64,000 nt of DNA from Parasedimentitalea psychrophila (GCF_030285785.1 NZ_CP127247.1:1635501-1699500), one strand, 5' to 3'. Positions 26,869 to 35,279 are shown, counted from the stretch's first letter. A program made the numbers and translations. Notes: a model not told the origin generated them from the letters alone.

Positions 26869-27387
26869 ATGGACAGACGAGCATTTGGATTGGGCGCGGC
26901 CGCGACCCTGGCTTCGGCGGGCTGCAGTGGCGCCAGCAACAGATTCCAGAGCTATCAGGGCGCTGAGGTCACCGGCGTGGTCGTCAATAAAGGCGCCAGA
27001 AAGCTGTATCTGCTTCACAATGAAGAGATTCTGCGCGAATATAAAATTGATCTGGGCTTTGCTCCGGTCGGGGCCAAGACGGTTGAGGGGGACGGCAAAA
27101 CCCCTGAGGGCACCTATGTCATCAATCGCCGCAATGCCAATAGCTCCTATCATCTGTCGGTCGGCATTTCATATCCCAACTCTCAGGATGTTGCCGAGGC
27201 CAGTGCCATCGGGCAACGGCCCGGTGGAGAGATCTTTATTCACGGTCAGCCCAACGATTCGAAGGCCCGCAAACGGGCGGGTCGGGTGGACGACTGGACG
27301 GCCGGTTGCATTGCCGTGAATAACGATGAAATCGAAGAGATTTTTGCCATGGTCAAAGATGGCACCGTGATCAGCCTGCGTTTGTAA
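26869..27387 (+). CDS. L,D-transpeptidase (YkuD) lipoprotein-like
   Basis: A 172-residue L,D-transpeptidase that would make 3-3 crosslinks in peptidoglycan or attach proteins to it. The active site is His125 in FIHGQPND and Cys147 in WTAGCIAV, the YkuD HG...GC pattern. The N-terminus (RRAFGLGAAATLASAGC) is a signal sequence, perhaps Tat-dependent, with Cys19 in a weak lipobox. YafK-type relatives share this size. It is convergent with a CAP-domain lipoprotein gene. A second, unrelated-size YkuD protein lies 700 bases further on. Confidence 0.85.
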   Translation: MDRRAFGLGAAATLASAGCSGASNRFQSYQGAEVTGVVVNKGARKLYLLHNEEILREYKIDLGFAPVGAKTVEGDGKTPEGTYVINRRNANSSYHLSVGISYPNSQDVAEASAIGQRPGGEIFIHGQPNDSKARKRAGRVDDWTAGCIAVNNDEIEEIFAMVKDGTVISLRL

Positions 27388-27453
27388 CAGTGTCGCAGAT
27401 AGGGCAAAGGCGGCTGTGCGCCGCCCTTGATCCGGTGTCTGCCCCGGGGCGAA

Positions 27454-27951
27454 TTAGCTGCCCATCACCAGGGTCCACCAGATCTTGCCATTCTGCTCCT
27501 GGAACCACGAGAAGCCCATGTTGACCGCTTTGGGATCCATGATCACGGCTTTTGTGTTGCTGTCTTCCATCCAGGCCGACAGGGTTTCCACTTCGCCCTC
27601 ATAGGTTTCTGAAATGGCTTCCCCCATCAGAGACCCGGTATATCCGGCGCGGGCGACGCGATCCAGCGGCGACGAGCCGTCCGAGCCAAAGTGCCAGGGG
27701 CGGTTCTGAACCGCCATATCCCGGGAATGGGTGGCCGCAGCGGCGTTGAGTGGCGCGTTCAACTGTACCGCAGGCGAGCCGTATGCCTGCCGGAGCGCAT
27801 TGACCGAATCGAGCATGCGAAACTGAACCTTGTCGGCATTCCGAATGCGATAGGCTTTTCCGCTGCCGCCTGATCCGCCATTTGGAGAAGGGGTACAGGC
27901 AACAGCCAGCGTCAACAGGGCCGCCGCAAGAATCAAAAATACACGCTTCAT
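27454..27951 (-). CDS. CAP/SCP-domain lipoprotein
   Basis: A 165-residue CAP superfamily (SCP/PR-1) protein. The signal sequence MKRVFLILAAALLTLAVAC ends at Cys19, a likely lipid-attachment site, followed by a Gly/Ser linker. The CAP core is seen in LDSVNALRQAYG, ATHSRDMAVQN, GSLMGEAISETY and the ending GFSWFQEQNGKIWWTLVM. Bacterial CAP proteins are extracytoplasmic; their chemistry is mostly unknown. It lies between two L,D-transpeptidase genes on the opposite strand, which suggests an envelope role by position. Confidence 0.8.
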   Translation of the reverse strand: MKRVFLILAAALLTLAVACTPSPNGGSGGSGKAYRIRNADKVQFRMLDSVNALRQAYGSPAVQLNAPLNAAAATHSRDMAVQNRPWHFGSDGSSPLDRVARAGYTGSLMGEAISETYEGEVETLSAWMEDSNTKAVIMDPKAVNMGFSWFQEQNGKIWWTLVMGS

Positions 27952-28050
27952 TTTGCACCTTATCTAATGTTTAGATACAGCACTTAGCGATACTGTGGCA
28001 TTGGCGCAAATGCAGTGGCATCAAAATGCCGCTAGTGACGCGTGTTTGAT

Positions 28051-28079
28051 TTGCGACTGAGGCATTCACGCCATATTAT
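28051..28079 (+). promoter_or_regulatory. Sigma-70-type promoter for the second L,D-transpeptidase
   Basis: TTGCGA (28051-28056), an exact 17-base spacer, then TATTAT (28074-28079). It points to the L,D-transpeptidase gene whose ATG is at 28118, giving a short 5' leader of about 30 bases. The match to the housekeeping consensus is among the best in the window. Confidence 0.5.
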
Positions 28080-28117
28080 GCGCCAACAGTTTCGATATAG
28101 TGCAGGTAGTGACGATC

Positions 28118-28735
28118 ATGTCTTCCAAATCAATTCAATTTCCCTCGAGGCGGCTTTTTTTAGCCGGTACTGCGGCTTTGCTGGCAACGCCGGCCTTGTC
28201 CCAGGTCGCTGATCCAGATGGTGAACCGGCGTATGACCCGCTACGTCCGCCGCCTGAGCCGGAACCAGCGGTGCGCCGCAATATCTCGGCATTCCGGGCA
28301 AAGAGCTGGCAGCCGTATTTCGACAACCTGAAGAACGGGGCCATTCTGGTCGATATCGACAGCCGCGCCTTGCATTATTGGGCTGCGGATGAGGAGACCT
28401 ACAAATTGTTTCCGTCATCGGTGCCGCTTTCAGATGACCTGACGCGCCGGGGTCGTACCAAAATTGTGCGTAAAGTCGAAGGTCCGTCTTGGTCACCGAC
28501 GCCAAACATGCGCAAACGTAATCCAGAGTGGCCAAGCTATGTTGCACCGGGGCCGGACAATCCGTTGGGGACCCATGCATTGTATCTGAGTTGGAAGTAT
28601 TATCGCATCCATGGAACCCACGATACGCGAAAGATTGGACGAAAGTCTTCCAATGGCTGTATTGGTCTTTATAATGAACATATTGCACAGCTTTTTGGGA
28701 TGGTAAAAATTGGCACTCAAGTGTTGCTTATTTGA
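28118..28735 (+). CDS. L,D-transpeptidase (ErfK/YbiS type), Tat-like signal
   Basis: A 205-residue YkuD-domain protein exported by a twin-arginine-like signal (SRRLFLAGTAALLATPALSQ). After a proline-rich stretch comes the transpeptidase domain, with His165 in YRIHGTHD and Cys181 in SSNGCIGLYN; GTHALYLSW before them is also typical. The usual GCIR motif is GCIG here. I begin at ATG 28118; a GTG six codons earlier is less likely because of the promoter position. It crosslinks peptidoglycan or anchors outer-membrane proteins in relatives. A 60-residue exported protein gene follows. Confidence 0.88.
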   Translation: MSSKSIQFPSRRLFLAGTAALLATPALSQVADPDGEPAYDPLRPPPEPEPAVRRNISAFRAKSWQPYFDNLKNGAILVDIDSRALHYWAADEETYKLFPSSVPLSDDLTRRGRTKIVRKVEGPSWSPTPNMRKRNPEWPSYVAPGPDNPLGTHALYLSWKYYRIHGTHDTRKIGRKSSNGCIGLYNEHIAQLFGMVKIGTQVLLI

Positions 28736-28823
28736 CCACAATATAATCCCGCCAGGTCGAGCTCTCTCAACAAGCGTTTGCAATCTTGGGTTTTTACTGG
28801 TTAGAAAAACCACGAGGTATGTC

Positions 28824-28863
28824 TTGGCTGCGTGGGCCATTGTTGAATGGCCGCGCCTTTTTT
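28824..28863 (+). promoter_or_regulatory. Terminator-like hairpin abutting the next gene's ribosome-binding site
   Basis: GGCCATT GTTG AATGGCC (28835-28852), extended outward by pairing of GGC-GC with GCGCC, is followed directly by six T (28858-28863) and then at once by GGAGG of the small exported protein gene. It may terminate the upstream transpeptidase transcript, or act as an attenuator of the small gene. Confidence 0.4.
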
Positions 28864-28873
28864 GGAGGTTAAT

Positions 28874-29056
28874 ATGAAAAAACTCGTTCTTGCCGCTGCT
28901 CTGTCAGCTGCCGCTTCGACCGCATTTGCTGGTGGTTATTCTGAGCCCGTCGTTGAGCCGATCGTTGTTGTTGAGCAAGCTGAAAGCTCGTCCAGTGGCA
29001 TCATGCTGCCGCTGCTGATGCTGGTTATCGTTGGCGCTGCCATCGCAAGCAGCTAA
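28874..29056 (+). CDS. Small exported single-pass protein, 60 residues
   Basis: MKKLVLAAALSAAASTAFAG is a clear signal peptide with cleavage after AFA (residue 19). A short Val/Pro/Glu-rich part with a serine run follows, then a C-terminal hydrophobic segment (about residues 43-58). GGAGGTTAAT before the ATG is a strong ribosome-binding site, and I prefer this start to an in-frame one at 28847. Similar small proteins occur in Rhodobacteraceae, sometimes labelled ferrochelatase, apparently by propagation from neighbouring hemH. Function is unknown. A very strong terminator follows. Confidence 0.8.
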   Translation: MKKLVLAAALSAAASTAFAGGYSEPVVEPIVVVEQAESSSSGIMLPLLMLVIVGAAIASS

Positions 29057-29076
29057 TTGCTGCGACACAGTTACGG

Positions 29077-29106
29077 AAAAGGCGGTGGTTTTCCACCGCC
29101 TTTTTT
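29077..29106 (+). terminator. Rho-independent terminator of the small exported protein gene
   Basis: AAAAGGCGGTGG, a TTTT loop, then CCACCGCCTTTTTT: a perfect 12-bp stem followed by a T run. It begins 21 bases after the stop codon and is the strongest intrinsic terminator in the window. Confidence 0.9.
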
Positions 29107-29187
29107 GTTGGCCACGACATTGTTCCGAGGCGCGGGCGTCCTGCAAGAGGCGTCATCTGGCACGCATCTTGCAGTTGTTTGAATGGT

Positions 29188-32100
29188 TCAAGCCTGATCC
29201 AGTTCTGCCAGGATCTGACCTAGCGATTCCAGGATCATCCCGACGTCGTCTCGATCAATGGTAAGCGGTGGACGGATTTTCAGGATGTTGTCCTTGGGGC
29301 CCTCGCTGCCGATCAAAATCCGATGATCTCGCATCCGGTTTTTGACGTAGGCACATATTTCACGGGCCTCTGATCCATCCGGGTTGATCAACTCGAGCCC
29401 CAGGAACAGCCCCATGCCGCGCACATCACCGATGCAGGTATATTGCTGCTGCAGCGCCCTGAGCCCGGCAATCAGCTCCGCGCCCATAACCCGGGCATTG
29501 TCCTGCAATCCTTCGTCATCGACGATATCCAGGACTTCCTTGCCAATCCGGCAGGACAGGGTAGATCCACCAAAGGTTGAAAAAAATTCAGGCCCTTGCG
29601 CAAAGCTGTCAGCGATTTCCTTGCTGGTGACCAGAACGCCCAGAGGGTGACCATTGCCGATGGGTTTGCCCAGCACGACGATGTCGGGCAGGGCGGCTTG
29701 ATGTTCAAAGCCAAAGTAGTAATCCCCCAACCGTCCCAGTCCGGTCTGCACTTCGTCGGCAATGCAAACACCACCAGCGGCGCGGATCTTTTGGTAGACC
29801 AGGGCCAGATAGCCCTGGGGAGGGATGATCTGACCGCCAACCGAGGGGAATGTCTCGGCGATGAAACCGGCCACAGCATGTCCCCGATTCTGCAGGGCCG
29901 CGATGGCGGGATCGACCAGATCCGCATATTTCTGCGCCCGGTCGGGGTCATCACGTTTAATTGATCCGCGATAATCGTCGGCCACCTCGACCAGTTCCAC
30001 CCAGTCCACCTGACCGGTGCCGCCGGGTGCGTTGAACTTATAGGCCGAGACATCAATCACCCCGGTGGTATTGCCGTGATAGCCGTGATCGGGCGTTACC
30101 ATGCCTTTGGCCCCGGTATGGGCGCGCGCCAGCCGCAGCGCCAGCTCGTTTGCTTCGGTGCCGGAATTGACAAAGAAGCAGACCTCGAATGGGGCGGGCA
30201 GCTTGGAGAGGATCTTTTCCGCAAATGCGGTTTGTGCCGGATGCAGATAGCGGGTGTTGGAGTTGATCCGTTTTAACTGATCCGCCGCCACCGCCTGAAT
30301 GCGCGGATGGGCGTGGCCGACGTGGGGCACGTTGTTGTAGGCGTCCAGATAGGGGCGCCCCCATTCGTCAAACAGGTGATGCTTCCAGCCGCGGACCAGC
30401 ATCACCGGATCGCTATAGGTCAGCGACAGGTTGCCGCCAAAATGGGCTTTCCGGCCCGCCAGCACCTCAGCCTTATCGGTGGGCTGGTAGTGCACCTTTG
30501 CATCGGGAAGATTTAGCAGCGCCGCCGGGTTCGGGCAGACTGCGCGCCACAGGTACATCTCGTCGGGGTCGCCAACACCGGGCCAGTCGGCCTCGATGCC
30601 TTCGGTGGTTAACGCCAACTGGAAATGCACATGTGGTGCCCAGCCACCGTTCTGGCTGGCGTCGCCAAGGCGGCAGAACGCGGCGCCTTTTTCGATCACC
30701 TCACCGGGGCGCAGGCGGTCACAGCACTCGGGGCCCAAATGGCCATACAGGGTATAGAAGGCATCGCCCTCGGGGGTTTCATGGCGCAGAATGATGACAC
30801 CGCCATAATCCAGATGGTTGTCGCGGTTCTCGACCACAAAGACTTCGCCCCGCAGCGGCGCATACAATGGCGTGCCAGCGGCGGCAAACCCATCCACCGC
30901 CAGATGCACGGTGCGCCGGTCGCTGGCCTTGTAGGCACCGTTGCGAAAGGCGGCTGCGGTGTAGATCAGCCGTGGCTCGTGATAATAGCCAAGCCACAGA
31001 CCGTCGCCAAATTCGGCGCCAACACGGGCGGCTTCCTCCAGTGGCATGTGGAACGGATTTTGCGGCCAAGTGGAATTTTCAACCGACAAAGACCCCATTG
31101 GAGTGTCTGTCAGCTCAACACCCATCAGCGGTGCAAAGCTGCCGCGCTGGGCCTCCAGATAGGTCATCACCCGGTCAGCCCCATCGACAACCGGCAGCTC
31201 ACAGGCGGCCCGCAGCCGGGCGGTCAGCAGGCCGGCGTGGAGGAATTGTGTTTCAAGAAACCGCCAGGCCGGCGCCTGCGAGATCACCACATAGGGATCA
31301 TCGGGATTCTTTGCTGCCTCTAGCGTCGAGTTCACGATGCTGACCGCCAGTCGCGCCCGCAGCAATGGCCAAAGCAAGTCGATCTCGGTCGCGGTCAGCG
31401 GGTTGGTGGCGTGATAGCCAGAGACCAAAGCCGCCAGAGCCATCTCGGGGGTTGGATGATCCAGCACGATATAGGCTGCGGCAATGGCGAGATCACAGAT
31501 CCGGGGCGCGGTGCACATGTCGCCAAGGTCGATCAGGCCAGACACCCGGCGCGGCCCGCTTAGTGCGTCACTTACAAGAATGTTGTAGTCATTGGCATCG
31601 TTGTGGATTGCCTGACTGGACAGGCCACCCAGTGTCGGCTCAATCGCGGCAAATCCCTGGGAAATCTCGGTCAGCAGGGCCCGGCGATCCGGATCGGTGA
31701 TGCAGTCCAGTTTTGGGGCAATCCAGCCGGCCTGCATCAAGTCCCATTTGAAGTCACGCGCCAAGCCGGGGTGGTGAAAATCCTGCAGGGCCTTGCCTGT
31801 TTCACCCAGTACCTGACCTAAGTGATGGATCAGCTCCTGCGACTTGGGCGCGATCTTGGCATAACATTGCCCCGGCAATTTATTCTGCAGCCAGACCAGC
31901 CGCAAATCACCGTTATCATCCGCCAGTTCCAGCATTGCGGCACCCTTGGGGGTGTGGATCACTCGTGGGCAGGGCAGCTTGGGTGCGCAGGCGGCCAAAT
32001 GGTCCAGCGCCTTGATCTGCATATCAACCAGCCAGGCCTCGCAGCCGGGGCGCATGGCCTTTAGAATGTAGTCCTGGCCATCGTCGCCCTGGGCCAGAAA

Positions 32101-32190
32101 ATTGAGGTCATATTCCCCATCGAGCCGCGCCAATGTGGCGCTGATGCCCCAGGATGTTTTCAGGACATTTGCCCAATGCAGTTCGCTCAT
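29188..32190 (-). CDS. Fusion: APH-type kinase, M23 domain, class III aminotransferase/phospho-lyase
   Basis: A 1000-residue three-domain protein. Residues about 20-300 are an aminoglycoside-phosphotransferase-type kinase with IHNDANDYNILV (about 193) and GLIDLGD. Residues about 415-540 are an M23 LytM-like domain with the zinc ligands intact in HLAVD (about 428) and HVHF (about 520). Residues about 580-1000 are a class III aminotransferase, with PLP lysine in VLGKPIGNGHPLG (about 841). Relatives include amino-alcohol phospho-lyases: animal AGXT2L1/AGXT2L2 act on phosphoethanolamine and phosphohydroxylysine, and a hydroxylysine kinase of APH type makes the latter. A kinase plus lyase in one chain therefore suggests catabolism of a hydroxylated amino compound. 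The M23 part is not explained. Confidence 0.85.
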   Translation of the reverse strand: MSELHWANVLKTSWGISATLARLDGEYDLNFLAQGDDGQDYILKAMRPGCEAWLVDMQIKALDHLAACAPKLPCPRVIHTPKGAAMLELADDNGDLRLVWLQNKLPGQCYAKIAPKSQELIHHLGQVLGETGKALQDFHHPGLARDFKWDLMQAGWIAPKLDCITDPDRRALLTEISQGFAAIEPTLGGLSSQAIHNDANDYNILVSDALSGPRRVSGLIDLGDMCTAPRICDLAIAAAYIVLDHPTPEMALAALVSGYHATNPLTATEIDLLWPLLRARLAVSIVNSTLEAAKNPDDPYVVISQAPAWRFLETQFLHAGLLTARLRAACELPVVDGADRVMTYLEAQRGSFAPLMGVELTDTPMGSLSVENSTWPQNPFHMPLEEAARVGAEFGDGLWLGYYHEPRLIYTAAAFRNGAYKASDRRTVHLAVDGFAAAGTPLYAPLRGEVFVVENRDNHLDYGGVIILRHETPEGDAFYTLYGHLGPECCDRLRPGEVIEKGAAFCRLGDASQNGGWAPHVHFQLALTTEGIEADWPGVGDPDEMYLWRAVCPNPAALLNLPDAKVHYQPTDKAEVLAGRKAHFGGNLSLTYSDPVMLVRGWKHHLFDEWGRPYLDAYNNVPHVGHAHPRIQAVAADQLKRINSNTRYLHPAQTAFAEKILSKLPAPFEVCFFVNSGTEANELALRLARAHTGAKGMVTPDHGYHGNTTGVIDVSAYKFNAPGGTGQVDWVELVEVADDYRGSIKRDDPDRAQKYADLVDPAIAALQNRGHAVAGFIAETFPSVGGQIIPPQGYLALVYQKIRAAGGVCIADEVQTGLGRLGDYYFGFEHQAALPDIVVLGKPIGNGHPLGVLVTSKEIADSFAQGPEFFSTFGGSTLSCRIGKEVLDIVDDEGLQDNARVMGAELIAGLRALQQQYTCIGDVRGMGLFLGLELINPDGSEAREICAYVKNRMRDHRILIGSEGPKDNILKIRPPLTIDRDDVGMILESLGQILAELDQA

Positions 32191-32225
32191 TCATTCCCTC
32201 AATTATCAATGTCTGCCCTAGGCGT

Positions 32226-33263
32226 TTAGCCCAGCCAGCCCTTTAAATTCTCGTCCACCACCGCCGACAATGCAGAGATATGGCCGTCATCGTCGTTTAG
32301 GCAGGGTATATATGTGAAGCTCTCACCGCCTGCATGGTCAAAGCTTTCGCGGATCTCTTCGTTGATCTCTTCCAGCGTTTCGATGCAATCCGCCGAAAAC
32401 GCCGGTGCCACCACTGCGATGCTCTTTTTGCCTTGCCGCGCCAGTTCGGCGACGTGATCGACGGTGTAAGGCTTTAGCCATTCCTCGGGGCCGAATTTGG
32501 ACTGGAAGCTGCTAATGATCTGGCTGTCTGCCCAGCCCAGCCGATCCCGCAAAAGTTGTGTGGTTTCATGGCACTGGCGGCTGTAGGGGTCGCCTTGCTG
32601 TGCATAGCGCTCGGGCATTCCGTGGTACGAGCAGACCAGAATATCGGGGCGGTTTTCCATCTTGGCATAGGCGGTTTCAATTGATCTGGCCAGGGCATCG
32701 ATATAGCTGGGGTGGTTGAAATAGGCCGACACCGTGCGCGCTGCCGGTTGCCAGGTCTCGTCCATCAGGGCGCGAAAAAACGCATCATTGGCGGTGCCCG
32801 AGGTGGCACCGGCGTATTGCGGATACAGCGGTAAGAACAGGATCTTGGTGCAGCCGGCCTCGACCAGCGCCCGGACCTTGGATTTGGTGGATGGGTTGCC
32901 ATAGCGCATGCAGAAATCAACCATCACCTGATCGCCGTAGCGGGCCGCCATTGCGCTGGCCATCTTGGCGGTTTGATCCTTGGTGATGGTCATCAGCGGG
33001 CTTTCGCCCTTGTCGTGATTCCAGATCGATTTATAGGCCGCGCCCGAGCTGAACGGCCGCTTGCTCAGGATGACCAGTTGCAGCAGCGGCTGCCATTTCC
33101 ACTTGGGGTAATCGATCACCCGCTGGTCGGACAGGAACTCGCTCAGATAGCGGCGCATGGGCCAGTAGCTATAATCATCCGGGGTGCCAAGATTGGCCAG
33201 CAGAACCCCGATCTTTTCGGCGGGTTTGGCAGCTTGGGTTGCTTGTGGTGTGGCGTCCGGCAT
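32226..33263 (-). CDS. hemH: Ferrochelatase
   Basis: Ferrochelatase inserts Fe2+ into protoporphyrin IX, the last step of protoheme synthesis, at the inner membrane face. The 345-residue protein shows the N-terminal GVLLANLGTPDDYS, YGNPSTKSKVRAL, LPLYPQYAGATSG and the catalytic histidine in CSYHGMPERYA (about residue 213), and VVAPAFSADCIETLEEI near the end with a conserved glutamate cluster. It sits between the kinase-lyase fusion and an NDUFAF5-like gene on the same strand but with a 35-base gap, so operon membership is uncertain. Confidence 0.95.
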   Translation of the reverse strand: MPDATPQATQAAKPAEKIGVLLANLGTPDDYSYWPMRRYLSEFLSDQRVIDYPKWKWQPLLQLVILSKRPFSSGAAYKSIWNHDKGESPLMTITKDQTAKMASAMAARYGDQVMVDFCMRYGNPSTKSKVRALVEAGCTKILFLPLYPQYAGATSGTANDAFFRALMDETWQPAARTVSAYFNHPSYIDALARSIETAYAKMENRPDILVCSYHGMPERYAQQGDPYSRQCHETTQLLRDRLGWADSQIISSFQSKFGPEEWLKPYTVDHVAELARQGKKSIAVVAPAFSADCIETLEEINEEIRESFDHAGGESFTYIPCLNDDDGHISALSAVVDENLKGWLG

Positions 33264-33339
33264 GGTGGCGTCCTGTTGGGCTGGGTCGGATGAATAGGCA
33301 TAACCGATTGCAGGTCAATCGGGCAATTGCCCGGTGTCG

Positions 33340-34170
33340 CTACTCGGGCAGTTTGGTTTCCGGTACTTTCAGCGCATCGGACAACCGCGATTGCGCCGAG
33401 CCTGGGCGCAGTGGCTTTTGCTGGGTGTCCGAGGGCGACCAGCCGGTCAGGCAGACGATTTCAAAGGTGGCAGGCAGGCGATTATCCGGCGTTGCAAAAT
33501 GCTGTCGATACAGGTGATCCGCCATTTCGAACAGCATCCGCGAGCTGGGGTGTTTCTGCCGTTGCGCCAGCGCGTTGGTTTCCCCCATGTCACGCAGGTC
33601 CTGCATCAGATGGCGCAGGTCGCGATATTCAGCCGTCAGGGGTACCAGATCGGCCACCGGCAGCGCCAGACCGGCGCGTTGCAGCAGGGCGCCCAGATCG
33701 CGGATTTCACCCATCGGTGCCACCCGGGGGGATAGACCGCCAGTGAGTGCCGTTTCCGCCTCGGCCAGGGAGCTGCGCAATTCATGCAGCGTCCGCCCGC
33801 CGAGCATCACCACCAGCAGCAACCCATCCTCTTTTAGTGCGCGGCGACACTGGATCAACTGGCCCACCGGGTCATTGGCCCAATGCAGGCACATGGTGTG
33901 CACCACAACATCATGGGCGCCTGGGTCCAGCGCCAGCAGGTCGTCGTCGGGTACGATTTTTGCGCCCGGCAGGCAGTTCTGCCAAATCTCCGCAAAAGGG
34001 GTGACGATGGCCGGGTCCGTAAAGCTCCTGTTAACCATGCAGAGCCGATCCTCGACTTCATCCCGTGCGGTTTCATGCAGGAACAGGGCTGTCGGCTTGC
34101 GGCGCGCCCGGTGGGCGCTCAGGGCTGGACGGTCAAACAGGGCTGGCTGGGGTTTTGGGGCTTGCGTCAT
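33340..34170 (-). CDS. NDUFAF5/BioC-like protein lacking a standard SAM motif I
   Basis: A 276-residue protein that aligns by eye to NDUFAF5, the complex I assembly factor, a methyltransferase-fold protein: LHWANDPVGQLIQCRRALKEDG, MLGGRTLHELRSSLAEAE, LSPRVAPMGEIRDLGALL and LMQDLRDMGETNAL match in order. Where the glycine-rich motif I (DLGCG-like) should be, before GAHDVVVHTMCLHW, it reads MVNRSFTDPAIVTPFAEIW, with no GxGxG. So it may not bind SAM normally, or may be a hydroxylase-like or structural assembly factor, as NDUFAF5 hydroxylates an arginine. It is divergent from comF across 17 bases. Confidence 0.75.
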   Translation of the reverse strand: MTQAPKPQPALFDRPALSAHRARRKPTALFLHETARDEVEDRLCMVNRSFTDPAIVTPFAEIWQNCLPGAKIVPDDDLLALDPGAHDVVVHTMCLHWANDPVGQLIQCRRALKEDGLLLVVMLGGRTLHELRSSLAEAETALTGGLSPRVAPMGEIRDLGALLQRAGLALPVADLVPLTAEYRDLRHLMQDLRDMGETNALAQRQKHPSSRMLFEMADHLYRQHFATPDNRLPATFEIVCLTGWSPSDTQQKPLRPGSAQSRLSDALKVPETKLPE

Positions 34171-34187
34171 GGGGGCTGTTTAGGCTG

Positions 34188-34913
34188 ATGCTGAAGCAGA
34201 TACAAATGGCCGTTTCACTGATTTACCCGCCGCGCTGTCTGGGCTGTGGTGATCTGGTCGATAGTGACTTTGGCCTGTGCGGCACTTGCTGGCGCGAAAC
34301 GCCGTTTATTGGCGGAACGGTCTGCGAAAGCTGCGGGGTGCCACTGCCGGGGCAGGCGGATGGGTTTCGGCTGGATTGCGACGACTGCATGGCCCATCCG
34401 CGCGCATGGAGCCAAGGACGTGCGGCATTGCTGTACCGGGATCAGGCACGATCCCTGGTGCTGGCGCTGAAGCACGGGGATCGCGGTGATATTGCCAGAT
34501 CTGCTGCCGTCTGGATGATGGTGGCAGCAAAACCGTTGTTGGAAAACGATCCGCTCATTGTGCCTGTGCCTCTGCATTGGACCCGGCTGCTAAAGCGGCG
34601 TTACAACCAATCGGCGCTATTGGCTGTCCAGCTGGCCAAGCAATGCCAACTGCAGTGCTGTGTGGACCTGCTGCACCGGCGAAAACGCACCGAGTCGCTG
34701 GATGGGAAAACCCGTGAGCAACGGTTTGTGGCGCTGGGCGATGCCGTCGCCTTCAACCGGCGTCAAAGGGCAAGACTGCAGGGGCGGGTGATTTTGCTGG
34801 TCGATGACGTCATGACCTCGGGTGCCACCCTGACTGCCTGCACAGATGCCTGCCTGCGCGGTGGTGCGGCAGAGGTGCGCGTAGTGGTGCTGGCGCGTGT
34901 CAGTAAACGATGA
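34188..34913 (+). CDS. comF: ComF family phosphoribosyltransferase-like protein
   Basis: A 241-residue ComF/GntX-type protein. Two zinc-finger-like cysteine pairs stand at the N-terminus (CLGCG, CGTC, then CESCG, CDDC), and the C-terminus has the PRTase motif VILLVDDVMTSGATLTAC. In naturally transformable bacteria ComF acts in DNA uptake; in others the role is unclear. I start at ATG 34188 (MLKQIQMAVSLIYPPRC); the open frame continues to 34065 across the divergent gene's start, but that part has no likeness to the family. The grxC gene follows. Confidence 0.85.
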   Translation: MLKQIQMAVSLIYPPRCLGCGDLVDSDFGLCGTCWRETPFIGGTVCESCGVPLPGQADGFRLDCDDCMAHPRAWSQGRAALLYRDQARSLVLALKHGDRGDIARSAAVWMMVAAKPLLENDPLIVPVPLHWTRLLKRRYNQSALLAVQLAKQCQLQCCVDLLHRRKRTESLDGKTREQRFVALGDAVAFNRRQRARLQGRVILLVDDVMTSGATLTACTDACLRGGAAEVRVVVLARVSKR

Positions 34914-35006
34914 TCGCTTGATCACCTTTTGGCGCCCCCCTAGCAATTGTTGCATTGCCCCCCCAAATCCCCCACAACGTCAAAGCTGAATGAAATGGAG
35001 ACCTCG

Positions 35007-35264
35007 ATGAAATCGGTCGAAATCTATACCTCGCCGCTCTGCGGTTTTTGCCACGCAGCCAAACGGTTGCTGACCCAAAAGGGCGTCACCTTTGCCGAGG
35101 TGAACGTGCTGACTGATCCCGCGCGCAAGCCCGAGATGATCCAGCGCGCCAATGGCGGCCGCACGGTGCCGCAGATTTTCATCGGTGATACCCATGTGGG
35201 TGGCTGCGATGATCTGTTTGCGCTTGAGCAGTCGGGTCAACTCGACTCGCTGCTCGCGGCCTGA
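35007..35264 (+). CDS. grxC: Glutaredoxin 3
   Basis: An 85-residue dithiol glutaredoxin that reduces disulfides and glutathione mixed disulfides. The active site is Cys12-Gly-Phe-Cys15 in place of the usual CPYC, and the cis-proline motif TVPQIFIG and the GGCDDLFAL glutathione-binding end follow. ATG 35007 has GGAG six bases upstream; a further in-frame ATG at 34995 is less likely. The nitrilase gene follows by 15 bases, perhaps in one transcript, which would suit a glutathione link. Confidence 0.92.
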   Translation: MKSVEIYTSPLCGFCHAAKRLLTQKGVTFAEVNVLTDPARKPEMIQRANGGRTVPQIFIGDTHVGGCDDLFALEQSGQLDSLLAA

Positions 35265-35279
35265 AAACGGAGACCTCAC

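Noticed and set aside
35007-35264. CGFC in place of CPYC in glutaredoxin as a changed enzyme type
   Set aside because: CGFC is still a dithiol active site and I believe such variants occur in the group; no other residue suggests a new function.
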